NCBI GenBank assembly: GCA_016802295.1
Contig: JAESIW010000138.1
Span: forward strand, 9,904 to 73,903
Source: Brachionus rotundiformis
Taxonomy: Eukaryota > Rotifera > Eurotatoria > Ploima > Brachionidae
Direction: 5' to 3'
DNA: 64,000 nucleotides
How positions within the stretch are numbered: the stretch's first letter is position 1; each line of letters opens with the position of its first letter. A model generated the notes under the pieces. It made no database searches, was not told where the DNA came from, and saw only the letters and a program-made list of their open reading frames with translations. Positions 20,401-33,486 of this stretch are shown here, in pieces. A program made the position numbers and the translations under genes.

Positions 20401-23400
20401 TGGTTTTTCATATCCTGACGAAGAGTTAGAACAATTTCACTATTTGTTAAAGATCTACACATTCCTTGAACTATACCAACATAATTATATTTTTCATTCA
20501 TTTGACCTACGAAATTAGGGAAATCTTTTTTCACACAATCGGGTCTTCTAACGAATGACGCAGAATCTAAACCGGATGTATTTGATCTCATTTTACTATA
20601 TTTCATAACACATTCTAGTACCATACTAATACCACTATGATTATAGATATCATCACCATTCAACTGAAGTTGAAGCATATAATTTTGAATATGTGATTTT
20701 GTAGTTATTGGTGCAAACTCTAAAGCTTGCTGCAAAATAGATGAACATCTTTGTGTAAAATCATTTACAGTGCTTTCACGTCCTTCTAATGTATCATAAA
20801 CTCTTAGTTTAAATCGAGTATTCGGTACATCAAATTCTGGAGCTACTTGATTTGTATCCATATTTAAAGAGGAAGCAAGAAGCTCGGTAATGTCCATTAT
20901 GCACCTAAGTGTTTTTTCATTCCAAAATAAATGTGAAAATTTTTCCATCAATTTAGTAAGTGATATATCTGCTAAAGCGCGAATTTTTTTATTTATATGA
21001 TTAAACTTTACTAATAAAAATTGAACCATATTTTCTAAATCATTATCTCGTTTTGAATTTCGAGGTAAAGTATCCACAACATCTAGATATATAGAAAAAC
21101 TTTTTCTCGCAATAAATGAAATAAAATACCAAATATTAGCTTTATCTTTTTGAATCGTGGTATCTTCTAAATATTGATATATATGCTGATATGAGTGTGA
21201 ATCTGCCGAATACTTTACCCTAAATGTTTCTAATTTGTAAACAGATTGAAGGTAAGAACATTGAGCATATGTTAAATTTTTCAGGCTGTTCATAGATTCT
21301 TGCGGATCTAACCATGACGAAATAGAATTCTTGAGCTCGGCAAATTCGTTTTGAGAAGCTTGATCATCATTAAAAACATAATTGAACTTTAATTCTGATT
21401 TTAAATGTTCACGAGATACCAGAACTGGAGATTTTGTTGCTATAGAGGCAACAGTTTTTGCCCATGGCCAATGTATATCATCAGTAAAACTGAATACAAC
21501 ACAAAAATACCAAAAATCGCGAAAAAGTTTTAAGAGTCTTAAATCTGAATTATTTACTGTGTCATATGGTAATCTTTTCAAAATTGTGTTTATTATTGGA
21601 ATTAAGACACCTAAATTTCCTGCACAGCTTGTAGTTTTTTGAGAATTTTTTGTAAGTTTTTCACAAATTTCTTTATTCTTTATTCCAATTTGACAAAATA
21701 ATTCTAAAAGACGAACTAATAAATCACTCATTTCTGATTCACCTTGAATTTTTGAAGCTACTTTATTGAGAACATCAACAATTGTATCATTTACGAATCT
21801 AAAAATTTATTGCAATAATTATAAGTTCATTTTTTAAACTAAGTGTTTATTTTAGACTATTATATCCAAAATTTACTTGTATTTATTTTGTGAAAAATCA
21901 TTTGGTCCTGAATAGTCATTTTCAGATTGTCGATAAATCAAAATACTAGATCCTTTTGCAATTGTAATTAACACTTTTAAAATATCTTGACTGACTTCAG
22001 ACTAATTTAAAATTTTTTAAATAAAATCATTTATGCTATTTTAAATATAAATTACTGATGAGTTTATTAAAATATTTCCGAGTTGTTCTAAAATTAATTT
22101 ATCCAAAGTTGATGGTGGTGAAAATATTTTTTGATTAAAAATTTGGACTACTCCTTCTTGTGTTCCATTAATATTTTTTAAATTTATAGCTATTCTACTT
22201 AAAGCAAGAATTCCGTTATGTGAAACTAATGTAGATTGCCTAAAAAAATGAATTGCTATTAATATTTTATTGATTTAAAAGAGACTAAATAATTAAAAAT
22301 AAACATAAGTTTTCAACATAAGTGAAAAAAACTGTTTGTTAATCTTTGAGAAGAAATGATAGAAGGTTTTTTTTAAAAAGTCAGCTTACCTTTTATTTTC
22401 AATCTAAAAATTAAATATTCAAGTTTGATTTATTATAAACTTATTGCTACTATTTTATTATTAAAAATCAAAAAAAGAAAATAAAAATAGGTTAAATGTG
22501 ATTTTAAAGATTAATCAAAATTTAATTCAGCAAAATTGTAAAAATTTGTGACATTATATTAGAAAAATATTGTGTAGGCTTTAAGTGATTTAGAGAGAAA
22601 GCTTGACTTACAGTAATTGGCTAATTGAATTTTTACAAAGGTTATCTATATTATCAGTAATATAAGAATGGAATTTCTTTATAAATGTATAACTCGAAAA
22701 TTTTTTATAATGCCAAATATTTCTATATTTTTAAATGTCAATAAATTTTGTAAAAAAGATAAAAAATTACTTGACTAATGAATCTGCAGTGAATAAACGA
22801 CTTGATAATCTTGTACAGATAGCTCTTATAATGTCTTTATTAATCAGGTATCCTGAATTCAATGATCTTAAATCGTATTAAAATATTAATAATTTAAAAA
22901 ATAAGTCAATATAACTTACAAGCATAAGCATTCTATCGTCAAGTCGCGTAAATACTCAAAAATTCGAGTACTTTTTGAAAACGAAACATTTGATATCTTA
23001 TAAGGAAATGCTTTATTTCTACTTAATGATCTCGAGTTTATTTCTAAAATCCAAAATTAAAATTCTCAGAAGTAAAGTAAAGAAGAATTTACCTTTGATA
23101 CTGCTAGGAGTTTTTGGTTTTATTTCATTTTTTGTAATCAACTTATCTGCTATATGTTTATATTGTTTGTAAAGAATTGGAGAAGGATCAAGCAAAAAAT
23201 CTGCTAAATGTTTAACACAAACATGGGCTAATTTTGGAAATTTTAGAGCCAGTCTTCCTAAAACTTGAATACAGCTTGAAATTAATGGAGCTTGAATTAT
23301 CGTTTCACTAAGAGTTAGTGTCAACAGTAATTTTTCTGAACATTTAATACATAATTTTTCTGCATCGTTATCGTCTTCAATTAACAAAAAATAAAGCTCA

Positions 23401-25436
23401 ATAGCAGTTGCGTTTGCTACTATAACAATACTGTTTCGACTATTTATCCATTGAGATGAGTTTTCCTTGAGTGGTGATAAGTTTATTCCCATTGACTGAT
23501 AATTAATAGAAGATAACAAATTTTGTGGAATAAGTTTAGTTTTAAATCGTTTTGCATTATCTTTGATAAATGTTGTTGGTGAAGGATTTTCAATTAGGTT
23601 TGAGTCAGTGTTTATTTTAGAATTGGGAGATTTATTTTGATCGTTATGAGACATTACTATCAATTCAAGTCGAAAAAACTCTTCAATTAAATCTTTTACA
23701 TCTCGACATATAGAACCAGTAACTTAAAATTTATTTATCAAACAAACATTGATATTTTTATAAAATAAATTAGTACCTTTAATAGGTTGAACCATTACTA
23801 AATCTCTAAGTAATGAAATAGAAACCAATGATAAAGCTTCTGAATAAGATCGATATGAATAATTTTGGTGAAAACCTAACTCATTTTTCTAGAAAATTAA
23901 TTAATTATTATTTTGTTTTTCATAAGATAAAAATATTTACTTCTCTTGAATTTAAAAAATCAGCAAGATATCGGTTTATTTGATTGATTAAATTTTTTGA
24001 AAAGAGTTTTTTTAAAATTTGGCATAGATCTTTTAATTCTGCAAGATTTAAAACGATTGTATAAATACCAAGACCGTTATAAAAACTTGATCCAATTGTG
24101 TATTTAAAATATGTCTCAAGATTTCTATTATAAGCAAATGAAGAATCATTTAATTTTGAATAATGAATATTTTTTATTTCTTGATTTATATTAAGTTCTG
24201 TGCTGCCCAAAATAGGATTTAAATAATCGGCTAAATTAAGAATGGTTGATTGAAAATTTTTGTCAATATGAATTTGAAATTCGCTTTTGTTTGAAACATT
24301 TGACGAAGAAGAAATTGAATCATTGGTATTACTTGATCTTAATGATTTTTCTTTATCATTTCTGTATTGAATTAGGTGATAGTCATGAAAAATAAGACTT
24401 AAAATTGATTTGTGCTCGATTCCAGAAATACGACCAAACGATCTCAAAATTCCGAATAAAACTGGTATAATTACGGTACATACTTTATTTGCATCCACAT
24501 TAACAACAATAGAATTCGAAGTAATTGTCTTAACAAAATCAATATTGTTAATACTAAACGATCCTGCATTGTTAAGAGATTTAATTAATTCAGACATCAA
24601 TTTCATTTGGCAATTAACTATCTTTGCGCGGAAAGACGGATATATAGATGCCAATTCAGTTAAACCAGTGTTGAATAAAAATGTGAAAGTTTCGGCGATA
24701 GGAAGACCTTAAATTAATATTATTTATCACTAGTTTATTTGAAATAATAAAAATTCTCACGAATTTTACTAGAACCATTAACTTCAAATGAATTATCAAT
24801 CATTACATCTTCATTCCATTTTATATTCGGTAAATGTTCTAAAATAGTCAAAAGGTAATTGATAATTTCCGGGTTGAATTGCATTTCTTGAATTTCTTTT
24901 TTCTGCTTTTTAATATTTATCGAATGATGATTTTCAATTATTAGAATAAGCAAAGCTATTAACGCCCATCGATTTCGGTCACTAATTTTTAATTGATTAT
25001 AATGAAAAAACTGATGATGATGGTTATCTTTATTATCTTTATGATGATTATTTTTATCATTATTGAAATTTGATTGAGAGCTGTTGGAGTGAAGGTTAAA
25101 CTTGGATATATTACTGAAAAAATGTGGACATTGTTTTAAAATAAAATCTAATTTTTCTGAGAAATTAGAATCGTTCCCAGACCTAATATATCGTATTAAG
25201 CTCTTAAAATAAAAGTCCGTCTGATTACTTGTATTACTAGTCATAAAGCCTAATGAATTCGGGTATAATTTTGATTTTGAAGAGGATAAAGAGGAGCTTA
25301 AGCTATTGTGTTTAAAAGAAAGAAAAGTTGGTATTGATGTGGGACTTGAAGCATTTACAGCTGATGCAGAACTCATTTTTCCATTCATAGCCGAAGGCTT
25401 TAACTCGTAATTTGTCAATGAAGTTGAAGAAATCAT
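17418..25436 (-). CDS. PI4KA: Phosphatidylinositol 4-kinase alpha (PI4KIII alpha)
   Basis: Makes PI4P from phosphatidylinositol and ATP, in animals mainly at the plasma membrane with TTC7 and FAM126. Nine exons join in phase: 25436-24761, 24707-23941, 23888-23777, 23722-23093, 23043-22920, 22866-22771, 22239-22056, 22001-21877 and 21798-17418, giving about 2,364 residues (human 2,102). The last exon carries the PIK helical and kinase domains: GDDVRQDMLALQIM, catalytic DRHNGNLML (near 17850) and DFGFM (near 17795). It ends with a YDNIQ...N-rich tail like the human C-terminus. N-terminal exons are Ser/Asn-rich. The first ATG (25436) sits just inside an exon whose acceptor is at 25456, so a further 5' exon is possible. 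Very confident of identity. Confidence 0.95.
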
Positions 25437-25455
25437 AGTATCATTAACTATAACT

Positions 25456-26109
25456 CTAAATAAAAAATTTAAAATGAACAAAATTGAGAATCTATTTAAT
25501 TTTTTAAAAAGGAAAATAATAATTACTAAATTCATATTCTCAATCACATCAACAAATTATAGAATAATTTATTCTTCATTTTAATTTAAGCTATTAAAAA
25601 TAAAATAACTTAAATCTTGACGACAAATGTATATTATATATCAGAACAAACAAAAAATCGAAATAAATTTTGAACATGCCATGAAAATAATTTTTGATAA
25701 AATGTTGAATAATTAATTAATAATTTTATGATTATAACAACATATAATATCTTTTTTTAAATAATATATTTTATAATTAAAATAATTTATTAATTTTGAA
25801 TTTAAAAGAAATTTCATCTGCAAAAATCTTTAATTTAAGCATACTAATTTGATTATAAATTACTAAAAAAATTTTAAACAGAATAAATAAATTTTATAGT
25901 ATTTTTTATTATTCCTAATGATTTCAATATTTTTTATTTTTTTAGTTAAATGTTTGAAAAATTTTAACATAATATAAAGTATTTTATTTAATTAATTTTA
26001 TTCTATGATTCAATTAGATTTTAATCTTTAAATGATTAAAATGACAAAAAATTATGTACCCAGGAAAAAATCAAGTAAAATTTTGATAAATTCTAATAGC
26101 TATTATTAA
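25456..26109. other. Intergenic, 5' of PI4KA
   Basis: AT-rich. It must hold the PI4KA promoter and possibly a first non-coding or short coding exon (an acceptor-like TTTATTTAG ends at 25456). I see no other feature. Confidence 0.5.
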
Positions 26110-28555
26110 TCATTCATCCATCGACGAAACAAATACATATCTCAAGCATGCTTCTTTGTTTTTTTCTTTTGAGCAAATTTTTTGATAGTTTTTTTGAATT
26201 TTTCTATATAACACTACTTTGCCAAGATAATTATCAATGAAAGCCAAAATTTGTAAAATTTTGTTGAAAGCATCGTCTTTTTGCTAAAAAAATATATTGA
26301 AATCTAATGCCAATTTATTATTAAAAAGTGTTAGTTACTTTTTTGTCATTTAAAAGTATTTTAATTAACCGTAAGAAAATTTTTGAATCATTTAGTTTCA
26401 AACGGTGAATTAAACTTTCTTTTCTAATCATTTTATAGTTCATTCTTTTAATTAAAATATTTTCACAAAAAATATTAAAATATTCTTTTTAAAATACATC
26501 ACAAAATCATGTAAGCAAATCAAATAAATCACATCGATGATACCTTTTATATCTTTATCTTTGATTTCAAATCTAAAATTATTAAAATTCTTAAATATTT
26601 TATCAAATATTATTAAACTTACATTCTGAAATCTAATATCAAATTCTTGAAAATTTCATAAAAATATTTGTATCTTTCATCACTTAAAGATGGAAAATTC
26701 AAAATTTTCCATGTCACATATGAATAAACTTTGAAATACAGAAAATTATAAATGGAGTCAGTCGTATGAAATACGTTTGTTTTTAATTTAAAATCTTTTT
26801 TAATTGAACATGAGTCACTCTTAATTAAAAATAAACTAAAATGATTTATAAAATCGAAAAACTCTTACCAAAAGGAACTCAAAAAGTTCTGTCATTAAAC
26901 TTATTGAAGGAAGTACATCAACCTCGGCAATTGAGATTACAAAAAATGCTTCAAAATATGCTTTATTTGACCATAGATTCATGAAATGATCATTAATTAT
27001 TTGATTCAAATATTTCTGTCATATTTTAAAAATCAGATTAAAGAAATTTAAAAAAACTTTAAATAAATGAACATTTAATTAAAAGCAAACGCATTATCTA
27101 AATATCTTAACAAATCATAATTTTGTTTGTGTTAAAAATTGAGACAAACACTATTAGATTACCTGTTATCTTTAAGCTTTTTAAAATCATATCATATCGT
27201 CTAAAATATAATATCAAGAATTTTTTTAACTTGAAAGTTTTAATAATCAAAATATTATGAAAATAGTGAATTTTTCTTTTATATTTGAATTATTTTGTAT
27301 CTTAGATTTGAAAAAAGTAAAAATAAAATACCGTTTTTTTACAAGATGAATTGGATCTCGATGATAAGATAATAAACTTGTTTAAATTTTGGTCATTTTT
27401 TTTTATGTTAGAAATATTTCCAGTTGTTTCTTTAAATTCTTTTTTCTCATTTAATAAGTAGTTTGCTTAAAATAAAATGGTTAAGACTTTTTAAATCTAT
27501 TAAAGACAAATTTATAAAATAAAAATTAAACATTTGTATCAGACAATACAATTTTTTTTTAAATTTTGATATTCATAAATAAAAATGAAGTAAGACCAAA
27601 CAATTAATATGATTGAAAAGCCTTATATAAAAGCTTTTTTTGAAGAATTTTAAAACGTTTTAATCTAAAATTTTATTGATTTACTTACTTGAAGGACTAA
27701 GATGTTCGTAATAATCTATTGACAATATTGGAGAAATTCCTTTTATTCCCTTTAATATAAGAACTATAATTAGTTTATTTAACCATAATTAGTTTATTAC
27801 TTGCATTAAATAATCGGGTATGCATTGAAATGGATAATATTTTATATTGAAATTATTTGCAAATTCAATCGCATTTTGTTTACTTAAGTTATCATAAATT
27901 ACCAATGTAAATCGCGATGAGTAACTTCGATTATGACGATTCGTCTGGCCAAGAATAGCAAAATTCCCATGTCCAGCTCTGATTATTCTTTTTTTTTATT
28001 AAGTTAAGTTGAATAAACTTATTTTAATAATACCTTGATAATGCATATGCTTTTTCTGAATTGTCAATAAATATAGCAACATCCCAGCCATAAAAAGGAT
28101 AATTCCTACTACATTGACTTATTGCTATCTTCCATCTTATTTATTTATAATAAATATCTTTTAAGTAGAATTAATTTACTTTTTAGATATTTGAGCTAGT
28201 TTTGAATTTGGAAATTTGTAAGATGCTTGAAAAGTGCTTTCATCTAGAAATTTGCTTTCCTTCAAGCAGTTTTTTATATAGGATTGAGTAATGATCCATT
28301 TTCCAGCAGCGATAAAACAAAGTATCTTCTCGGTACAAACTATTTTATCGATTATTAAATGGGTTGAATTACTTGAATATAACTATTTTAATTAAAAATT
28401 AGATTTTTTAAAGGATAAATACAAGAAATTACTTTTGATGTATCATAATTTCCATCTAGCTTCCTAATAGCTTTTTGAAGTCTGGAATAAAATGATTTAT
28501 CTAAAGCACTAAATTGAAACGTTGGCTTTGATTTCATTTTATTTTTGACTGACAT
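26110..28555 (-). CDS. SLF1: SLF1-like BRCT-domain protein
   Basis: Six 5' exons join cleanly: 28555-28433, 28382-28180, 28135-28034, 27987-27801, 27749-27689 and 27465-27332. They encode a tandem-BRCT-like N-terminus: STHLIID, CTEKILCFIAAGKWIITQSY, SKFLDESTF, then a second repeat with YGWDVAIFIDNSEKA, RIIRAGHGNF and YPFQCIPDYLM. Order and wording match SLF1, which recruits SMC5/6 to DNA damage. Further exons seem to lie at about 27030-26880 (IINDHFMNLWSNKAYFEAFF), 26860-26630, 26440-26350 and 26290-26110 (stop at 26110), but the joints around 27330-27030 are unresolved. Expected length is roughly 500-550 residues, about half of human SLF1. No ankyrin repeats were found. Other BRCT families remain possible. 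Confidence 0.6.
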
Positions 28556-29100
28556 TCAATGATTAAAAAATTGAAAAATTTTTAATATTTAAATAGAGTC
28601 AAATTTTATACAGAACTAAATTAACAAAAATTAATCGTTTTAATTGATTAAAATTTATAATATTCTTTAGATAATATCGCTTAAATCAAATTAATATATT
28701 TTTGAATAAGCAAATGATCGTAAAAGAATATATATAAAATTAATAAAATTTTTCTTTATTTGCTTTTTATTAGTTTTTTTTTACAAAAAAAAATTAATTC
28801 AGATTTTTAACATATAATATTTTAGATTTGTATTTATTGTATTGAAGAAAATCCGAAATTAATTTTGTATTTAATTGGAATAATCAAAAAGTTAGCTATT
28901 TTTTATCTCATTTTATTGACAAATAGATTCGAATATTTCCTTTTTTAATCTTAGTTAGTATATATAATCTAGTTTATAATTTTTTACTCAAGAAAATAAT
29001 TTAAAAATTTTTTGTTGTTCAAAATTTTATATTTATTTTCAAACAATTTTAATAACGCAAACTAAATTTAAATTCATAAAGGTCTTGAAATTTTTAATTT
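28556..29100. other. Intergenic between PCCB 3' end and SLF1-like 5' end
   Basis: AT-rich, no gene seen. It should contain the SLF1-like promoter and the PCCB 3' UTR. Confidence 0.5.
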
Positions 29101-30856
29101 CTATAGAGGCATATTATCATGCTTTTTGTTTGGATTCTTCAATTCCTTCGCATTTAAAATATCTAGATCTCTACATATTATCTTTCTTGTCATTCTAGGT
29201 TCGATTATGTCATCCACAAAACCACGCGAAGCAGCTGGAAAAGGATTAGCAAATTTGTCAATATATTCTGCTTCTTTTTCTTTAATATCTTTAGTTCCCT
29301 TGAATATAATTTTAACAGCCCCTTGAGCCCCCATTACAGCTACTTCAGCAGTTGGCCAAGCATAATTAAAATCTCCTCTTAAATGTTTTGAGCTCATTAC
29401 ATCGTAAGCACCTTGTAATAGAATATAATTTAAATTCATTTTTTTAAAATAATTACCTCCGTATGCTTTTCTAGTTATAATCGTTATTTTCGGGACAGTA
29501 GCTTCAGCAAAAGCGTAAAGAAGCTTAGCTCCATGTCTAATAATTCCATGATACTCTTGTGAAGTTCCCGGTAAGAACCCTTATGTATATAAATATATAA
29601 GTATCAAATTATAAATATTTTGATTTTTTACCTGGGACATCAACAAAAGTAATAATTGGAATATTGAAAGCATCACAGTATCGTACAAATCGAGCACCTT
29701 TAATTGATGAATTAATATCTAAGCAACCAGCTGCAACTTTTGGCTGATTTGCTACAATTCCTATTGTTCTACCATTCATTCTGGCAAAGCCGATCAAAAT
29801 ATTTTTAGCATAATCAGGCATTATTTCGAAGAAATCTCTTTCATCAACTGTAGCTAAAATTATTTCTTTCATATCGTAAGCTGTTGAGTTGTCTAATGGA
29901 ACCATTTGATCCAAGCTCAATACAACCCTGTCGGCAGGATCATCAGATTTTCTTATCGGCGCTTTATCACGATTTGACTGTGGCAAAAAATTAATGAATG
30001 ATCTAAGACGTATCAAAGCATCTATATCGTTTTCAAAAGCTAAGTGAGCTACACCGCTTTGCTGAGTATGAACTTTAGCCCCACCAAGTTCTTGCTGGGT
30101 AACATTTTCGCCAGTAACTGATTTAACAACATCTGGACCTGTAATAAACAAATACGAAGTATCATTTACCATAAAAGTAAAATCAGTAAGTGCAGGACTA
30201 TATACCGCTCCACCGGCACAAGGACCCATAATTAAAGAAATTTGAGGAATTACACCACTTGCCATTACATTCCTTTGAAAAATATCAGCATATCCCGCCA
30301 ACGATTCAATACCTTCTTGAATTCGAGCTCCTCCTGAGTCATTTAAACCAATTACCGGAGCTCCTACAACCATAGCTTGATCCATTATTTTGCAAATTTT
30401 TTTGGCATGAACACTGGATAAACTTCCTCCAAAAACAGTAAAATCTTGACTAAATACAAAAACCGCTCTACCATTTATTATGCCTCTGCCAGTAATCACA
30501 CTGTCACCAAGATATTTTTCTTTATCCATACCAAAATCTGAGCATTTGTGTTCCATAAAAGCATCATATTCCACAAAGCTATCTTCATCTAAAAGTAATC
30601 TAATTCTCTCACGCGCAGTTAATTTTCCTTTTTTATGTTGTTGATCAATTCTTTTTTTACCACCAGCCAACAAAACTTCTTCACGTTTCTCTTTTAAATC
30701 GTTTTTAACTTTTAAAGAATTGATAACACTCGGACTTAGACCTAGAGTATAGGTTCTGTAAAAATTAGAAGCATTGCCGTACTTCAAGTAATTAAAACTA
30801 CGATTCATCAAATACTTAGATTTTGATAAATTTCGAAAAGCTACATTTAAAGCCAT
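29101..30856 (-). CDS. PCCB: Propionyl-CoA carboxylase beta chain, mitochondrial
   Basis: Carboxyltransferase subunit of propionyl-CoA carboxylase: moves CO2 from biotin on PCCA to propionyl-CoA, giving methylmalonyl-CoA, in the mitochondrial matrix. Three exons, 30856-29632, 29579-29457 and 29411-29101, give 552 residues (human 539). The N-terminus is basic and Ser/Asn-rich, a likely targeting peptide. Landmarks: GKLTARERIRLLLD, FSQDFTVFGGSLS, NDSGGARIQEG, MGPCAGGAVYSPALTDF, then DVPGFLPGTSQEYHGIIRHGAKLL and AYDVMSSKHLRGD in the last exons. Intron 2 is 45 nt and has no stop in frame, so a naive reading runs through it; removing it restores KAYGGAYDVMSSKH exactly. Confidence 0.95.
29412..29456 (-). 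other. 45-nt intron in PCCB, open in frame
   Basis: On the minus strand it begins GTAATTATTT and ends TTACAAG. Its length is a multiple of three and it has no stop. Splicing it out restores the family consensus; keeping it would insert 15 residues next to the CoA-binding core. Confidence 0.85.
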
Positions 30857-33486
30857 TTTATTTCTAAAAACGATGTATAATTTGATTTAAAGTTTTAGAT
30901 TAAAACTAAAATTTTTTATCCTAAAATGCATTTCCTTTGGTTTTTTTTCTATTTTGATGCAGAAATAAATTGTGAAAATTTAAAAATTTTAAAATATATT
31001 ATTATTAGAATAAAGCATATGAAAATAACCAAGTTAACATTGCAAATGGGTGGGTTAATTATAAATTTTCTTTAGGAAAAATCAATAATTTTTCTTCTTA
31101 AAAAACAAAATATAATTTTGGATCGTAATAAATCTAATTCAAAGAAAAAATATATTATGTTTGATTTAAAAAAAACTAATGTTAATTTTTTGAAATAATT
31201 ATAAATTTAAAAAAATATTTTTTAATTAATTTCAGTCATTACTAATATTTTTTATCTGTTATTTATGATTTTATTTATTTTTTAAAATATTAAATATTAA
31301 AAATATAAGCAAAATTTACTGCCCATAAATTAATATTAGTTTAATTGCATTAAAAACTTAATACTTAGATAGTATTAGGACGGTGTCAAATTCTGAACAG
31401 AGCTAACAATAAGATCCCGAAAATTCAACTTTACAAATATTCTGATAAAAATTAAAATTTTATAATTTAAAATTCGATTAATTACTAATAAATTGAATTC
31501 TTTAATAACATTCTTTTCTGAAAACATATTTTGATAAATTTTTTTAATTACATTTTTCCTAAAACGACCAGATGAATATTAAATTAGGGATATTTTTTTG
31601 ATAGATTTGGTGAAAATAATTATTTAAACTATACTTGAGTACTATTTTTTAACAAAAATTCAAATGACAAATAATTTAACAAATAATTTGTTTCTTTTAA
31701 ATTTTATGTTAATTTATATAAAAACTATTTACTGTGCCTAAAGTAAAGGATTAAGCCTTCCATTGTAACCTGCCAAGACTATTTCTAAACTATTTTTAAA
31801 AACAGAATAAAAGAATTATAATCTCTTAAAACTATTTAATTGTAAAATTTTTTTCTAAATCGTTTGTCCAATCAATAATTAAAATTAATTGATTTAATCA
31901 AAAAAAAATTAAATTTAAATAGATTCCAAACTGCTTTAGTGCACCTAAAATATCTTACCAATAGGAAAAAAACGATTTTTTTAATGAATATGTTTAAGTT
32001 AATGATCATGATCAAAATTCTTATATAAAATGCTTTTAGATAAAGTTTATTATTGCATTGTAAAATGCTCATTAATAATGTAACTGAAAGTAAACAACTT
32101 TGATCTAAGCTATATTCATTATTCTTAAACTAAAATATTTATTCAAGATTTTGTAGATATTGATAATTTAAATTTTAAAATTTTTTAAAAGATGCCTCGT
32201 ACCTGGAAAATGATTATAAATTTTCAATAAAAGCCTGAGTATATATTGTAATTCTTATTTTTTTTCAATTCAAAGTAATAAAAATTTTAACAGTTTACTG
32301 ATTAGGTTCTAAATTTTTTGATTGAATCTATTTTTTTTTAAATTTTAAATTTCTATAATATAAATTTAATTATAATTTATAAAAAAATACTTGTACATGA
32401 AAAAATTAAATCAAAATTATTATGCTAATTTAGATGCAAAAACATATAAAAATTATTTCGATTAATTTTTTTACAAAGGAAAAATTTATAATATAAAACC
32501 AAAACAAAATAAATCAGTCTTTCTAATCATACTCGAATGAGAATGGGTTTTATTTAATAAATCGATTGATCAAAGTAAAGCTATTATTCAAAACTAAAAA
32601 AACACTAAAAAAGCTTTTCCACATTAGTGTTGAGAAGATTTTTCTCCTTGTGGATTCTTTAATAGAAAGAATAGTATAAAACATAAAATCAATTGTTTTT
32701 AGACTTAAGATTGAAAAAGTTTGCAAATTATTTTATAAAATAAAATTTGTTTAATTTTTCGCATTTAGTTGCAACTATATAGCTAATAACTTTTGCATTT
32801 GCCCAATTAGAACTTTTCTTTTGTTGATAGTTTTTGGCTCGATTGTTAGTTCATGTTATATTCGAATAAGATGTGGATGCAAAAATAAAGGGGTAGTCTA
32901 AAAAACGCAGTTTTCATGTTGAAGGGGTGGGTGGTAAAATTTTGGGTAACAGCGTGTTTTGCTTTTTTGCTTTTATATTTAGATCACTTGAATGAAAAAG
33001 ATTTTGGTTAATCGTATAACTTACTTAGTTTCTAATACTAGCTTAACAAATGAAAATAGAAATTAAAGAAAAATAAAATAAATATGACAAAATAATGGCT
33101 TTAATTTCATTTTGAATTTAAAATTTATTTTCAATCCTTTTTTGATCTCAAATGTAAACGTTAATATGGCCTTGTTAAAGAAAATCTCTTTAAAATAATT
33201 AGGAAACAGAAATTTAATTTTTTTAATCAGAATCTTAAATAGATAAGGACAATATTTGATTTCAAATGTTTTATTTTAACAATTTTAACCTCATTTTATT
33301 TACCTTTTTTTCAAAATTTCAAACTTAATTTAATTATAGAATTAAAAGAAATCAAAAAATTTATATTTTTTATTATAATTATTTTATGTTTGTTATAATT
33401 CTTTAAGAAATTAAACTTTAATTTTGATAAATATCAATCTATTACTAGAATTTTAGTAGTTGTTTTAGTTTGATGAACATTAATCC
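30857..33486. other. 2.6-kb AT-rich intergenic region
   Basis: No gene, repeat array or RNA recognised on either strand. It separates two divergent genes (PCCB on minus, the zinc-finger ORF on plus), so it probably holds both promoters. Confidence 0.5.

Noticed and set aside
29101..29439. Separate 112-residue gene starting at 29439
   Set aside because: It is the last exon of PCCB plus part of a 45-nt intron; the apparent start lies inside the intron.
31872..32072. 66-residue minus-strand frame in the 2.6-kb intergenic region
   Set aside because: AT-driven composition with no motif or splice context.
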